DNA of 64,000 bases, from NCBI RefSeq assembly GCF_900168065.1, contig NZ_FUZZ01000006.1, forward strand, positions 310,001 through 374,000, in the 5' to 3' direction. Positions 45,366-53,159 of the stretch are shown piece by piece (position 1 is the stretch's first letter; each line of letters starts with the position of its first letter). This stretch comes from Chitinophaga ginsengisegetis (GTDB taxonomy: Bacteria > Bacteroidota > Bacteroidia > Chitinophagales > Chitinophagaceae). The position numbers were made by a program, and so were the translations under genes. The notes under the pieces are model-generated. The model searched no databases and was not told the DNA's origin. It saw nothing but the letters and a program-made list of their open reading frames with translations.

Positions 45366-45373
45366 TAGTTTTG
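45366..45373 (+). promoter_or_regulatory. -7 box of the azoreductase gene
   Basis: TAGTTTTG fits TAnnTTTG, 78 bases before the azoR start. A TTTG at 45347-45350 is 15 bases upstream, shorter than usual. Confidence 0.4.
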
Positions 45374-45450
45374 CCTTTGATAATTCGGGTGAAAGGATTC
45401 TTTCATTCCCGGAATTTAGAATTGATTATATTATTAACAGGTAAATTTTT

Positions 45451-46053
45451 ATGAAACATATCCTTCATTTAATTTCAAGTTTACAAGGGAAAGGATCGCA
45501 TAGCATTCAGCTGGGTCAAGCTATCGTTGAAAAAATTCAGGAAAAATATCCAGGCAGTACACTTGAAGAATTAAACCTGGTCGATATTGAAATACCACAT
45601 CTTAGCCCTGCTGTTCTTCGTACATTCTTTCTTCCCGGAGAGCAGCTGACTGAAGAAGAAAAGGAGTCCATCCGTTTTTCTGACGAGATGGTTAAACAGT
45701 TATTAGCTGCAGATATCATTGTGATTGGCGCACCGCTTTACAACTTTACTATTCACACATCTTTAAAGGCCTGGATTGATCACATTACGAGGGCGGGAAT
45801 AACTTTTGGGTATGGTGAAAATGGTCCTGTTGGAAAGGTAACAGGAAAAAAAGTTTATGTTGCAATGTCTTCAGGAGGTGTTTATTCTGAAGGCCCTGGT
45901 AAGGCCAACGACTTTGTTGCTCCTTATTTGAATGCTTTTCTCGGCTTTTTAGGTATGACAGATTTGACGGTATTCCGTGCTGAAGGATTAAAAGTGCCGG
46001 GAGTGAAGGAGTATGCTATGGAGAAAGCAATTGATAGTATAAGAATTGATTAA
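45451..46053 (+). CDS. azoR: FMN-dependent NADH-azoreductase / quinone reductase
   Basis: 200 aa with a flavodoxin-like fold: phosphate-binding loop region ISSLQGKGSHS, the FMN motif IGAPLYNFTIHTSLKAWIDHITRAG, and YVAMSSGGVYS. AzoR-type enzymes reduce quinones and azo compounds by two electrons, protecting against electrophile stress. It is divergent from the HxlR regulator with an operator-like palindrome between. It is the last gene before the right tRNA-Ser remnant, whose start is about 30 bases beyond the stop. Confidence 0.94.
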   Translation: MKHILHLISSLQGKGSHSIQLGQAIVEKIQEKYPGSTLEELNLVDIEIPHLSPAVLRTFFLPGEQLTEEEKESIRFSDEMVKQLLAADIIVIGAPLYNFTIHTSLKAWIDHITRAGITFGYGENGPVGKVTGKKVYVAMSSGGVYSEGPGKANDFVAPYLNAFLGFLGMTDLTVFRAEGLKVPGVKEYAMEKAIDSIRID

Positions 46054-46073
46054 GATCTTCACAGAATCCCGAT

Positions 46074-46155
46074 CCGGGTTCGACTGTAATCCCTGACTCT
46101 CCGCAAAAAAACGACACAAAATTCATGATTGGATTTTGTGTCGCTTTTTCATTTT
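46074..46155 (+). pseudogene. Damaged tRNA-Ser 3' fragment with terminator (right direct repeat)
   Basis: From CCGGGTTCGA through ...CTGACTCTCCG (46074-46104) this matches the T arm and 3' acceptor strand of the tRNA-Ser at 39907, then the same hairpin terminator (stem 46112-46122 with 46133-46143, followed by CTTTTT). Five bases (CTGTA) are inserted in the T loop, and no 5' half exists, so it cannot make a tRNA. It bounds the ~6.1-kb segment on the right. Confidence 0.85.
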
Positions 46156-46195
46156 CAGGAAGTGTTTACCGGGGCAATATCCCTGCTTATATTAA

Positions 46196-46744
46196 TCAGA
46201 GTTTTGCCTTTGCATCATTCAACAGTGACAACAATTGAATAATATCCCCATCCTTCATAATGACAAAGGACTTGTCATCAAATCGCGCCAGTTTTAAAAA
46301 GGTGGACCATTGTTTTTTTGAATAAAAGCAGCCTGCTTCTAAGCCGCCGCGGCTTTTATATTCAATTTCGGTATATACTTCCGGCGTGGTCGGCATTATC
46401 TTATCTTTTATAATGTTCAAAGATTTAATTAGTGCATCAACCTCATCCATATCAAGCAAACCTATTTTTGTATCAGATGAATATGCCCCGGAATAAGCAT
46501 ATTCAAAACGCACTGCCTTGGTGGTTTCTCCGCCAATCAGGTCTGTAAATTGGGCAACTTGAATCAGGCAGCCCCTCAGCGAGCCAATATCCATAAATTG
46601 TTTTTGTATCAGAGAACCCGATTTGTTTGAAAAAAGCTCTGCTTTGCTTTTTTGTTCTTTTAGATCTGTATCCGGTTTCGCCGTTTGGGAACAGGCCGGA
46701 TAAAATGGGGCAATAATTATCAAAATAAAAATTACTTTTTTCAT
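46196..46744 (-). CDS. Lipoprotein of unknown function
   Basis: 182 aa. Lys-Lys start and hydrophobic core lead to FYPACSQTAK, a lipobox with Cys near residue 18. The mature protein has no family I recognise; it is mixed alpha/beta with a strand YTEIEYKSRGGLEAGCFYSKKQW and a second Cys. Most likely anchored in the outer or inner membrane. It is the last gene of the leftward block, 52 bp downstream of the HSDR_N nuclease gene. Confidence 0.7.
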   Translation of the reverse strand: MKKVIFILIIIAPFYPACSQTAKPDTDLKEQKSKAELFSNKSGSLIQKQFMDIGSLRGCLIQVAQFTDLIGGETTKAVRFEYAYSGAYSSDTKIGLLDMDEVDALIKSLNIIKDKIMPTTPEVYTEIEYKSRGGLEAGCFYSKKQWSTFLKLARFDDKSFVIMKDGDIIQLLSLLNDAKAKL

Positions 46745-46796
46745 AATTGATGGAGGTTTACTAGAATATAATTAATAACCGGGGTGGGAACATTAG

Positions 46797-47906
46797 TTAC
46801 GAAAGCGACGAGTCCGGAACTTTTGCCTGAACTTTTTCTGAATCATACCAATCAACAGTCTTATGAAGTATTTCTGCAAATCTAAAGATGTCATCGATAG
46901 TTAGAATCTCTGTCCTCGTTTCCTTTTTTTGCTCATCGAAAGTGCCAATATATTTTCGTGAACCGTTAAAATACAATCTGCATATCGTTTTTCGATTATT
47001 GTCATCCAGTAGTATTGCGAAATAGGATTGCGCATCCCGATATACTATCCTGGCGGGCTTTATCTTTTGGCGGAGAATTGTTTTTACAATCATGTAGCCT
47101 TCCTTTTCTTCCTCAGTAGTTTCAATCACTGAACCCTTTTCTTCAGTATTTGTTGCTACTAATTCCTTTTCAGGATCAGATTGCTCAGTATCATTTTCTT
47201 TTTTCAGCGCGGATTTAAGCCTTTCAGTTATCAGATCATTGATGTATTGTTGTATCGACTTCTTAATCAGCGCACCGAATTGCTCAACAATTTTTGAAGT
47301 TAACATTCCCCTGTATATCTGTTTGGAGAAGAGTTTAATCAATCCTTCAGAGGGATTTTGAAACTCAACATTTATCAACGTTTTGAGCTCATTCATATAT
47401 TTTAGATCGCTCGCGGTAGTTTGAATGCTTTCTATATTGAAATAGGACTTGTGAAATTTCTTTAGTTCTTCGATCTGGTTATCTTTTATATCCGTAACAT
47501 TGAATTCGAAGAATGGCTTTTCATCCATTTTATTCTGCTCTGCAAGATCTGTATAAAACCGGTAAATGATTCCGTTGGATAACAGGCCGAATTTAGCGGT
47601 GGTAGTATGGAAATACCGGAAAAGCTGGGAGTTATGCGGATCCAGGCTTTCTCCCCAATGTTTGCATTCAATGAGTATGGAAGGCTTGCCTTCTTTCAGG
47701 ATCGCATAATCGACTTTTTCGCCTTTCTTGATCCCGATATCCGCAATGAATTCCGGCATTACCTCAAAAGGGTCAAATACATCGTAGCCCAGCACTTTAA
47801 TGAAGGGCATGATAAAAGCATTCTTGGTTGCTTCTTCTGTTTGAATCTGGTTTTTAAGCTTTTCTACTTTGTCGCCGAAGAGCTTAATTTCATCTTTAAA
47901 ATCCAT
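46797..47906 (-). CDS. Solitary HSDR_N-type nuclease domain protein
   Basis: 369 aa. The first ~170 residues match the N-terminal nuclease domain of type I restriction R subunits: ATKNAFIMPFIKVLGYDVFDP, then KVDYAILKEGKPSILIECKHW with the Asp and Glu-x-Lys of the PD-(D/E)xK site. The middle is helical and charged; the C-terminal ~110 residues are a separate beta-rich domain ('YRDAQSYFAILLDDNNRKTI'). No helicase, methylase or specificity subunit is nearby, so it is not a classical type I enzyme. Such solitary proteins occur on phages and in defence regions; the role is unknown. It lies 36 bp downstream of a DUF4407 membrane protein gene. Confidence 0.85.
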   Translation of the reverse strand: MDFKDEIKLFGDKVEKLKNQIQTEEATKNAFIMPFIKVLGYDVFDPFEVMPEFIADIGIKKGEKVDYAILKEGKPSILIECKHWGESLDPHNSQLFRYFHTTTAKFGLLSNGIIYRFYTDLAEQNKMDEKPFFEFNVTDIKDNQIEELKKFHKSYFNIESIQTTASDLKYMNELKTLINVEFQNPSEGLIKLFSKQIYRGMLTSKIVEQFGALIKKSIQQYINDLITERLKSALKKENDTEQSDPEKELVATNTEEKGSVIETTEEEKEGYMIVKTILRQKIKPARIVYRDAQSYFAILLDDNNRKTICRLYFNGSRKYIGTFDEQKKETRTEILTIDDIFRFAEILHKTVDWYDSEKVQAKVPDSSLS

Positions 47907-47942
47907 AGGAGTTTTTTTTCGATATTAGTGTTGACAGAAACT

Positions 47943-48938
47943 TTATCCTTCAAATCCTTTTCCAAGGGCATCGAGCCGTCGCATCTGTAAGTTCATGTGA
48001 TGCAGCACAACCTTTTCATAATCATTAGACCTGTCGCCCATTTTACTGAATAGTACCAGCATCTCTATAAACAGGAAAAACAGCACCCACAGCAGCCAGA
48101 AAGCCAATGCAACGTAAGATGCGGATAACATCCGCGTCATAATCGTTAACTCATCCAGAAATCCTGTACTTGCTTTCATTTCCTTTTCAAGCGCAGGCTT
48201 GATGTGGAGCAAATCGTTTTCTTTTAGGGTTCTTTGTTGCCGCATAACGCCAATGGTAGAGTCAAGGGGCGTCAGCAATGCTATTTTGGGATTTGATACC
48301 AGCACGGTTCCTACAGTACGGTCACTTGTCGTTTTCCAGATAGTGGTGTCTTTTCCGGAAGATGTTACTGTTTGCACAGGCATTCTTTTTGTTGCCGTTG
48401 TTGTAGTTATGGCAGTTGTGGTTGGATGTTTACTGATATCCTCCACGTAATTATCTCTCTCCTGTTCTTTTTTACTAATCGTTGTATCCAGGGCTGCAAT
48501 CTGCTTTCTTAATTCTTCCGTTTTCGAGGGTAATAATCTGTCTACTTTTTCTGAGACGTAGGAAATCTTCTCGATCTCAATATCTTTCTCAAACAATATC
48601 TGGTCGATGATTACCGCGCCCAGGATAGACATCATGAAAGCCAGGCAACCCCTGAAAATAAGCAGCAGCCGGCCGGGATTGATGGATAAGACAATCTGTT
48701 TTTCTACCTGTACAATGATTACGATTGAGAGCATTCCTGCCAGCATGCAACCCGGCAGGCCAAGCGACAGGTAGCGATGCGCAAAGGTAAAACCAATAAA
48801 AAACCACAGTATGCAAACGATCAGCATGGCTGCGGTATACTTCTTCACGGATTTAAAAGCGGCTTCGCTGCAGTTGCGCAGGATGCTGTAGTTGTATCCG
48901 GTCATGAAGCAGCCGAAACGGACCCAGAGATGTTTCAT
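47943..48938 (-). CDS. DUF4407 membrane protein
   Basis: 331 aa. Four transmembrane helices appear to be arranged as 2-1 in the first third (~33-55, 60-80, 95-120) and one near the C-terminus (~275-300). Between them is a long periplasmic or cytoplasmic coiled coil (~125-260) with a Thr/Val-rich strand section (TTTATKRMPVQTVTSSGKDT). This matches the DUF4407 layout. The function is not known. It is 10 bp from the coiled-coil gene upstream and 36 bp from the nuclease gene downstream, so the three are probably one transcript. Confidence 0.82.
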   Translation of the reverse strand: MKHLWVRFGCFMTGYNYSILRNCSEAAFKSVKKYTAAMLIVCILWFFIGFTFAHRYLSLGLPGCMLAGMLSIVIIVQVEKQIVLSINPGRLLLIFRGCLAFMMSILGAVIIDQILFEKDIEIEKISYVSEKVDRLLPSKTEELRKQIAALDTTISKKEQERDNYVEDISKHPTTTAITTTTATKRMPVQTVTSSGKDTTIWKTTSDRTVGTVLVSNPKIALLTPLDSTIGVMRQQRTLKENDLLHIKPALEKEMKASTGFLDELTIMTRMLSASYVALAFWLLWVLFFLFIEMLVLFSKMGDRSNDYEKVVLHHMNLQMRRLDALGKGFEG

Positions 48939-48948
48939 AACGATTGGT

Positions 48949-49515
48949 TTAAAAGTTTTTGTTTAGAATAATGTGACTGGAAATTGCCGCAAGACCATTC
49001 CTGAATCCCCGTGTATAGCTGATAATGATGCCATGCCCGACACCCTCATTAACCTTTGCCTGCTCTTCGATCTCTTTGACCTGTTTGATATGCCCCTCTG
49101 CAATTTCCTTTTTGACGGTAAGCTCTTCTACCGTATCTATCATTCCACTTCTGCTCCTGCTGGTGATGTGGAAATTGATTTGCCGGATAAAGTCTTCGTA
49201 AAACGTTTTTACTTTCCGGATAGATCTTTCCAGGTCATTCTTCAACGCGATCACATTTTGGTCGAGATGGGTTGTGTCCGGATTTATCAATGCATCATTA
49301 TACCCTTTGGATTCATAATTCTTGTCGAGGAAATCGTATAGAAAATGTATCCCACCATTGAGTGGGGTAACCGCTTTTTCGTCAGGCTGTTCTTTCTCCG
49401 GTGCGTCCTTTTCAATGAAAGTAGTTTCCGGAATATCGGGTATTGTGGTTTCAATTGCCATGGTGTGGGTATGCCCATTGTGGCGTTGCCGGTTGAAAAT
49501 ATTGAATAAGCTCAT
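48949..49515 (-). CDS. Coiled-coil protein of unknown function
   Basis: 188 aa without signal peptide or clear membrane helix. The N-terminal ~60 residues are polar and low in structure (His, Thr, Pro, Glu-rich). From ~85 to 160 the protein is helical with heptads ('IALKNDLERSIRKVKTFYED', 'VEELTVKKEIAEGHIKQVKE'). It ends in a short conserved-looking hydrophobic stretch. I recognise no family. It sits 10 bp upstream of DUF4407, so an interaction with that protein is plausible. Confidence 0.65.
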   Translation of the reverse strand: MSLFNIFNRQRHNGHTHTMAIETTIPDIPETTFIEKDAPEKEQPDEKAVTPLNGGIHFLYDFLDKNYESKGYNDALINPDTTHLDQNVIALKNDLERSIRKVKTFYEDFIRQINFHITSRSRSGMIDTVEELTVKKEIAEGHIKQVKEIEEQAKVNEGVGHGIIISYTRGFRNGLAAISSHIILNKNF

Positions 49516-49525
49516 ACGTGTTTTA

Positions 49526-49927
49526 TTAAATAGTGATTGTGGGCACTTTATATTTATTATGCCCTTTGTTATGACAGGATTCGCAAAGCGTGATGAGTAA
49601 ATGGCCCGGGTAATCCCAGGGTAGCCGGAACCTTTGCTCGTTTGCTATAAAGTGGTATTGCCGGTGATGCACCTGCAAGTCTTTGTCGCTGCGGCAATGC
49701 ACACAACGATGCATGTCGCGGTGCAGTATTTCCTTTCGTTTCGCTTTCCAGTTAGGGTGAAATAGAAGTGCGCCATAACTGCCATGAGATTTAACGTTCA
49801 GGAGGTGCTGCTCCTGCGGTTTTGCAGGAAGAGATTTCGCAGGAATATCTTCCTGGATATATCTGCGATAAGATTGATCTCCCTTAAACTGCAGGTATTT
49901 ATAGGGCGCGTCGTTTGGAGTTGTCAT
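49526..49927 (-). CDS. HNH endonuclease domain protein
   Basis: 133 aa from MTTPNDAPY (the open frame continues 32 codons upstream into the neighbouring gene, without features). The HNH core is in the second half: CVHCRSDKDLQVHHRQYHF and then LLITLCESCHNKGHN. The two CxxC pairs are the structural zinc site and the His pair in VHHRQ is the catalytic/metal part. It belongs to the group of small phage- and defence-linked HNH proteins. It lies 10 bp upstream of the coiled-coil gene and 49 bp downstream of a small cysteine protein gene. Confidence 0.88.
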   Translation of the reverse strand: MTTPNDAPYKYLQFKGDQSYRRYIQEDIPAKSLPAKPQEQHLLNVKSHGSYGALLFHPNWKAKRKEILHRDMHRCVHCRSDKDLQVHHRQYHFIANEQRFRLPWDYPGHLLITLCESCHNKGHNKYKVPTITI

Positions 49928-49976
49928 AACAACACAGGTTAGAGTTATTGAAATATAGTTCCGGTCGCAGCCAATT

Positions 49977-50177
49977 TTATTGCTCCCACTTACAAAGGGT
50001 TCTGGTTGCCATTGCTTTTTCAAGGGACATGCTGATGATTCGATGCTTACAATTACTTAGTCCACGGCAATTCTGTTTATAATGATACTTCGTAGCATTT
50101 TTGCTGTCGCAGACATACACCGTTGTTTGACTGCAGTAACTATAGCTGGTAAGTAGCCATACATATAGGAGTTTCAT
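49977..50177 (-). CDS. Small secreted cysteine-containing protein A
   Basis: 66 aa. A signal-like N-terminus (MKLLYVWLLTSYSYCSQ) precedes a short mature domain with VYVCDSKNATKYHYKQNC, then CKHRIISMSLEKAMATRTLCKWE. The pattern C-x(n)-YH-x(4)-C-RGL-x-x-C-KH...LC is the same as in small Bacteroidota proteins I have seen as hypotheticals; four cysteines with this spacing suggest a small metal- or disulfide-stabilised fold. No function is known. It is adjacent to a second cysteine-rich small protein and an HNH gene. Confidence 0.72.
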   Translation of the reverse strand: MKLLYVWLLTSYSYCSQTTVYVCDSKNATKYHYKQNCRGLSNCKHRIISMSLEKAMATRTLCKWEQ

Positions 50178-50229
50178 GGCTCAATTGATTCAGGGGACAA
50201 GGGGGTTACAAAAGAACTGGCATTATTGT

Positions 50230-50439
50230 TTAACTTGTATGGCAGGGGGCACAACAATATAAACAGCCATTTGACTTTTGATAACGTTTCTTTGCTTCAC
50301 GAACGGCCGCCTGGCAAGTTTCAAATTCTCCCAAGTAAGTCTGGCTATACATCATCGGATAATATTCACAGGTAGGAACGTGAACCTCATGATCGCCGTT
50401 TAGCTGGGCGTTATTGTTTACATAATACTTCTTTTTCAT
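50230..50439 (-). CDS. Small cysteine-rich protein B
   Basis: 69 aa with no signal peptide. It reads KKKYYVNNNAQLNGDHEVH, VPTCEYYP, LGEFETCQAAVREAKKRY and ends NGCLYCCAPCHTS. Five cysteines, three near the C-terminus, and the conserved 'NGDHEVH...C...YLG.F..C..AV..AK' pattern indicate a real small family. It is probably the first gene of the leftward block: a -7 box lies 21 bases upstream. Confidence 0.75.
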   Translation of the reverse strand: MKKKYYVNNNAQLNGDHEVHVPTCEYYPMMYSQTYLGEFETCQAAVREAKKRYQKSNGCLYCCAPCHTS

Positions 50440-50459
50440 AGTGTTTTTAATTTATGAAA

Positions 50460-50467
50460 CAAAAGTA
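50460..50467 (-). promoter_or_regulatory. -7 box heading the leftward small-protein/nuclease block
   Basis: On the minus strand TACTTTTG (complement at 50460-50467) fits TAnnTTTG and is about 21 bases before the small protein B start. It marks transcription of the block from here, separate from the kinase/regulator genes. Confidence 0.45.
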
Positions 50468-50537
50468 TATTCCATTAACCTTCTTTTTTTATGGGAAACC
50501 GTAATTAGATATTTTCCGGCAATTTTTTTTAAGATGC

Positions 50538-51203
50538 TTATATAGCGCCTAAATCCTTGCAGTGAGCCACCAGTTGCTCATTCTTGGTAAAGCCAAGTGC
50601 ATCTTTCATCTGATTGAGCCTTTTCTCTATACTACTTAAGCCAGATGGTTTTATTCCGTTACGTTGAAGGTGCGCAGGTATGTCTTTCTGCAGCATCCCC
50701 TGTGCAAGCAGCGTTATGATCGTGATATCAAATTCCGAAAATGAGTAGGCGTTCTTTTTGTTGTTCAGCTGCCTGATATGATTCGGATAATAGCGCCGGT
50801 GTCTGGCTATTTCATTGATGGCTTCTTTAAGTGATTGGACATCATTCCGGGCTTTGAGGACAAAACCGTCTATATCATACTTGTTGTAAAGCAGGTCAAT
50901 AACAACCTGCCTGCTTTCCAATGAGAAAACCAGGATTTTCAGGTCGGGCTGTACTTCCCGGGCAGCGGCAATTAGCTCCGTACCACCAGATAATAGCTGC
51001 TTATGATCATCCTGAGTGAATGATAAATCTGTAATCAGGAGATCGAAAGATCTTTCGGCTTTAACTGCCTGTGTGATCCTATACAAAGCATCATCGCAAT
51101 AATAGGCGTGTGCTATATCCGTGATGGCCAGTTCTTCCAGTGTTTTCTGAAGGGAAATATTTACGCTTTCGTGATCTTCAGCAATAAGTACCTTTGTAAT
51201 CAT
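50538..51203 (-). CDS. LuxR-type response regulator
   Basis: 221 aa. Receiver domain (~3-130): acidic pocket AEDHES, phospho-acceptor Asp in FDLLITDLSFTQDD, Lys in GFVLKARN. The C-terminal helix-turn-helix (~150-215) is a divergent LuxR type: YSFSEFDITIITLLAQGML, then 'GLSSIEKRLNQMKDALGF'. It overlaps the upstream kinase gene by 4 bases (translational coupling). Potential targets are the leftward block immediately downstream or the small peptide gene upstream. Confidence 0.93.
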   Translation of the reverse strand: MITKVLIAEDHESVNISLQKTLEELAITDIAHAYYCDDALYRITQAVKAERSFDLLITDLSFTQDDHKQLLSGGTELIAAAREVQPDLKILVFSLESRQVVIDLLYNKYDIDGFVLKARNDVQSLKEAINEIARHRRYYPNHIRQLNNKKNAYSFSEFDITIITLLAQGMLQKDIPAHLQRNGIKPSGLSSIEKRLNQMKDALGFTKNEQLVAHCKDLGAI

Positions 51204-52876
51204 GAGGATTGAGCTATTGGAAAGGAAATGTGAATTTTTAATCCTTTAACAGGATGTTCAAATGTATATTGTCCGCCAATGCTTTTAATACGGTTTCCCG
51301 TATTTTGCAATCCGTTCCCATGCTTAACTTGCGGGGAAATACCGATGCCATCATCGGTATAATGAATTTGAACCTGGCCGTTTTGACACTCGAACTTTAT
51401 CATCACGGAATTAGCCTGGCTATGTTTTTTCATATTGATCATCAATTCCTGCAGGATATGTTCAACTTCATGTTGTATCTGCGCATTGGTCCGGCTCCAG
51501 AGCATCGGACCGTTGCCGAAGATCAGGACCTTGATATGGTCAGCCCCAAAGGATTCCAGCAAATCGTCGATTTTAACGTGAAATGGAACCTTTGAAACAG
51601 TGGGATTTTCGTACGAGATATCGCGGGATCGTTCATACAGTACCTCAATCTTATCTATCAGCTCCTCCTTGTCTAAGGATGCTTTATACTCAAGGTCTGT
51701 CATGATGCGGTACAAACCATTTGCTACCACGTCATGCACTTTCTGGGAGGTTTTAAGCTGATGTTCCTGTATCGCCTGCCGGGATGCAAATTCTATCTGT
51801 TGCCGGCGCCTGCGGTACCGGAGGATTAAAATAATTCCGGCGGTAATGAAGAAGAGGATGGTTAGCGCCAATAAGAACCGCTGTACCACCAGCTGGGTTT
51901 TCTTTTGTGCATTATCTTTTTGCAGCTGAAGATTGTCGGCTTTATTTTTAGCGGCTTCGTACCGGATTAATGCGAATTGGTTCTTGGCTGCGTTCTTTGC
52001 CGTTTGGATACTATCCGTCAGGTATTGGTAGCGGACAAAATAAGGTTTCAGCAGATTGGTAGGGCTAAGTGTAATAAATTTTGAAAGCGCTTCGACTTCG
52101 TCGTCCGGGCTATTCATTTCCCGGGCGATTTCGTATCTTTTCACAGCATAATACAATGCTGAATCTGGTGAGGATAGCGAATAATAGTCCGAGAGATGCG
52201 CATAACTGGCATTGAGGCCCCTGATGTCGTTTGAATCCTTACGGATTTGCAGCGCCTGTTGCAGCTCAGGCCCGGCGGGATAGGTGGAATCTTTCAGCCA
52301 TTTGGTTTTGGCATAGTTGGAAAGCACCCGGGCATATTCTTTTTTCTTGTCCTTACTCTTAACCAGCAGGGATTTGTATAAACCGATAGCCTGATCATAG
52401 TCGCCTTTCTTCTGGTAAGTAAGGGCTATACTGTTTAAGGCAATGGCCTCGGCCTTAGGATGGGTTATATATTTTAGCGCTTTATTATAGTAATCGATAG
52501 CTGCTTCATAGTTTTTAAGATTAAGACAGATATTCCCCAACTCATGGTAGTTGGAACCCAGGCATTCCTGGTCTTCTTTTTTGTGCTCATCGAGATAAGT
52601 AAGGGATTTCAAAAGGCTCTCCTGTCCTCCGTAATGGTCTCCCTCATATGCCTGGATGATACCCATATAAGTATAGGCCATTGCAATTTCCAAACTGTCT
52701 GTGGCACCCGTTGCAACGAGGTTGAAATAATAAAAGGCAGAGTCGTTATTCTTATTGAAGAATGATTCCCCTTTTTCCAGCGTAGGTGCAGAAATCAGTT
52801 GCGGGGATTCCCGGTTGGATGTACAGGCTAAAAGACTTCCAAGGAGTATGGGCAGGATGATGCTTGAGGGACGCAC
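51200..52876 (-). CDS. TPR sensor histidine kinase, lipoprotein-type N-terminus
   Basis: 558 aa. The N-terminus looks like a lipoprotein signal (LGSLLACTSNRES, Cys near 18) rather than a plain signal peptide. TPR-like repeats fill ~30-320 ('GNICLNLKNYEAAIDYYNKA', ALNSIALTYQKKGDYDQAIGLY (~148-169)). One transmembrane helix (~330-350) precedes the kinase core with KVHDVVANGLYRIMTDLE (phospho-acceptor His), N box ELMINMKKHSQA and G box HGNGLQNTGNRIKSIG. An acylated N-terminus plus one transmembrane helix would tether the sensor at both ends. Its partner is the overlapping response regulator. Confidence 0.92.
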   Translation of the reverse strand: MRPSSIILPILLGSLLACTSNRESPQLISAPTLEKGESFFNKNNDSAFYYFNLVATGATDSLEIAMAYTYMGIIQAYEGDHYGGQESLLKSLTYLDEHKKEDQECLGSNYHELGNICLNLKNYEAAIDYYNKALKYITHPKAEAIALNSIALTYQKKGDYDQAIGLYKSLLVKSKDKKKEYARVLSNYAKTKWLKDSTYPAGPELQQALQIRKDSNDIRGLNASYAHLSDYYSLSSPDSALYYAVKRYEIAREMNSPDDEVEALSKFITLSPTNLLKPYFVRYQYLTDSIQTAKNAAKNQFALIRYEAAKNKADNLQLQKDNAQKKTQLVVQRFLLALTILFFITAGIILILRYRRRRQQIEFASRQAIQEHQLKTSQKVHDVVANGLYRIMTDLEYKASLDKEELIDKIEVLYERSRDISYENPTVSKVPFHVKIDDLLESFGADHIKVLIFGNGPMLWSRTNAQIQHEVEHILQELMINMKKHSQANSVMIKFECQNGQVQIHYTDDGIGISPQVKHGNGLQNTGNRIKSIGGQYTFEHPVKGLKIHISFPIAQSS

Positions 52877-52943
52877 TGGGGATTATTTCTCTTAAAAGTA
52901 TCGAATTTCTCAATTTTGAGGAATTATTAATTGACAGGTAACC

Positions 52944-52976
52944 AAAAAAAGTGAGGCAAGAACCTTCTTGCCTCAC
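52944..52976 (-). terminator. Intrinsic terminator of the small peptide gene
   Basis: A perfect 12-bp stem (52951-52962 with 52965-52976) with a 2-base loop is followed on the minus strand by U7 (A-run at 52944-52950). It lies between the 47-codon gene and the kinase gene and implies separate transcription. Confidence 0.88.
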
Positions 52977-52988
52977 GTAGATTATATA

Positions 52989-53132
52989 TCAGGGTTTTCT
53001 TGGAGGAATTGTTCCGGTTTCGCCACCGGTATCATCCAGAGTAGTCACCTGTTCGCCATTGTTAGGATTGCTGTTATTGGAATGGCTGGGGCATAAGAAT
53101 GCCATGAGAAAGCTAAATATGATGTGAAACAT
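52989..53132 (-). CDS. 47-aa secreted peptide, unknown function
   Basis: This short frame, MFHIIFSFLMAFLCPSHSNN onward, has a hydrophobic N-terminus (residues 2-14, Cys at 14) followed by a polar tail rich in Asn, Thr, Gly and Pro (NGEQVTTLDD, TGTIPPRKP). It is the sort of signal-peptide-plus-tail found for tiny Bacteroidota membrane or secreted peptides. A strong intrinsic terminator 13 bases beyond the stop supports it being transcribed. The -1 residue before Cys14 is Leu, so lipidation is not convincing. It sits between the kinase gene and a palindrome-rich region. Confidence 0.55.
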   Translation of the reverse strand: MFHIIFSFLMAFLCPSHSNNSNPNNGEQVTTLDDTGGETGTIPPRKP

Positions 53133-53159
53133 AGTTTTAATTTTTTGAATGTTTTAGAA

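Noticed and set aside
46797-47906. Complete type I restriction system
   Set aside because: Only the nuclease-type domain is present; there is no helicase, methylase or specificity subunit in the window.
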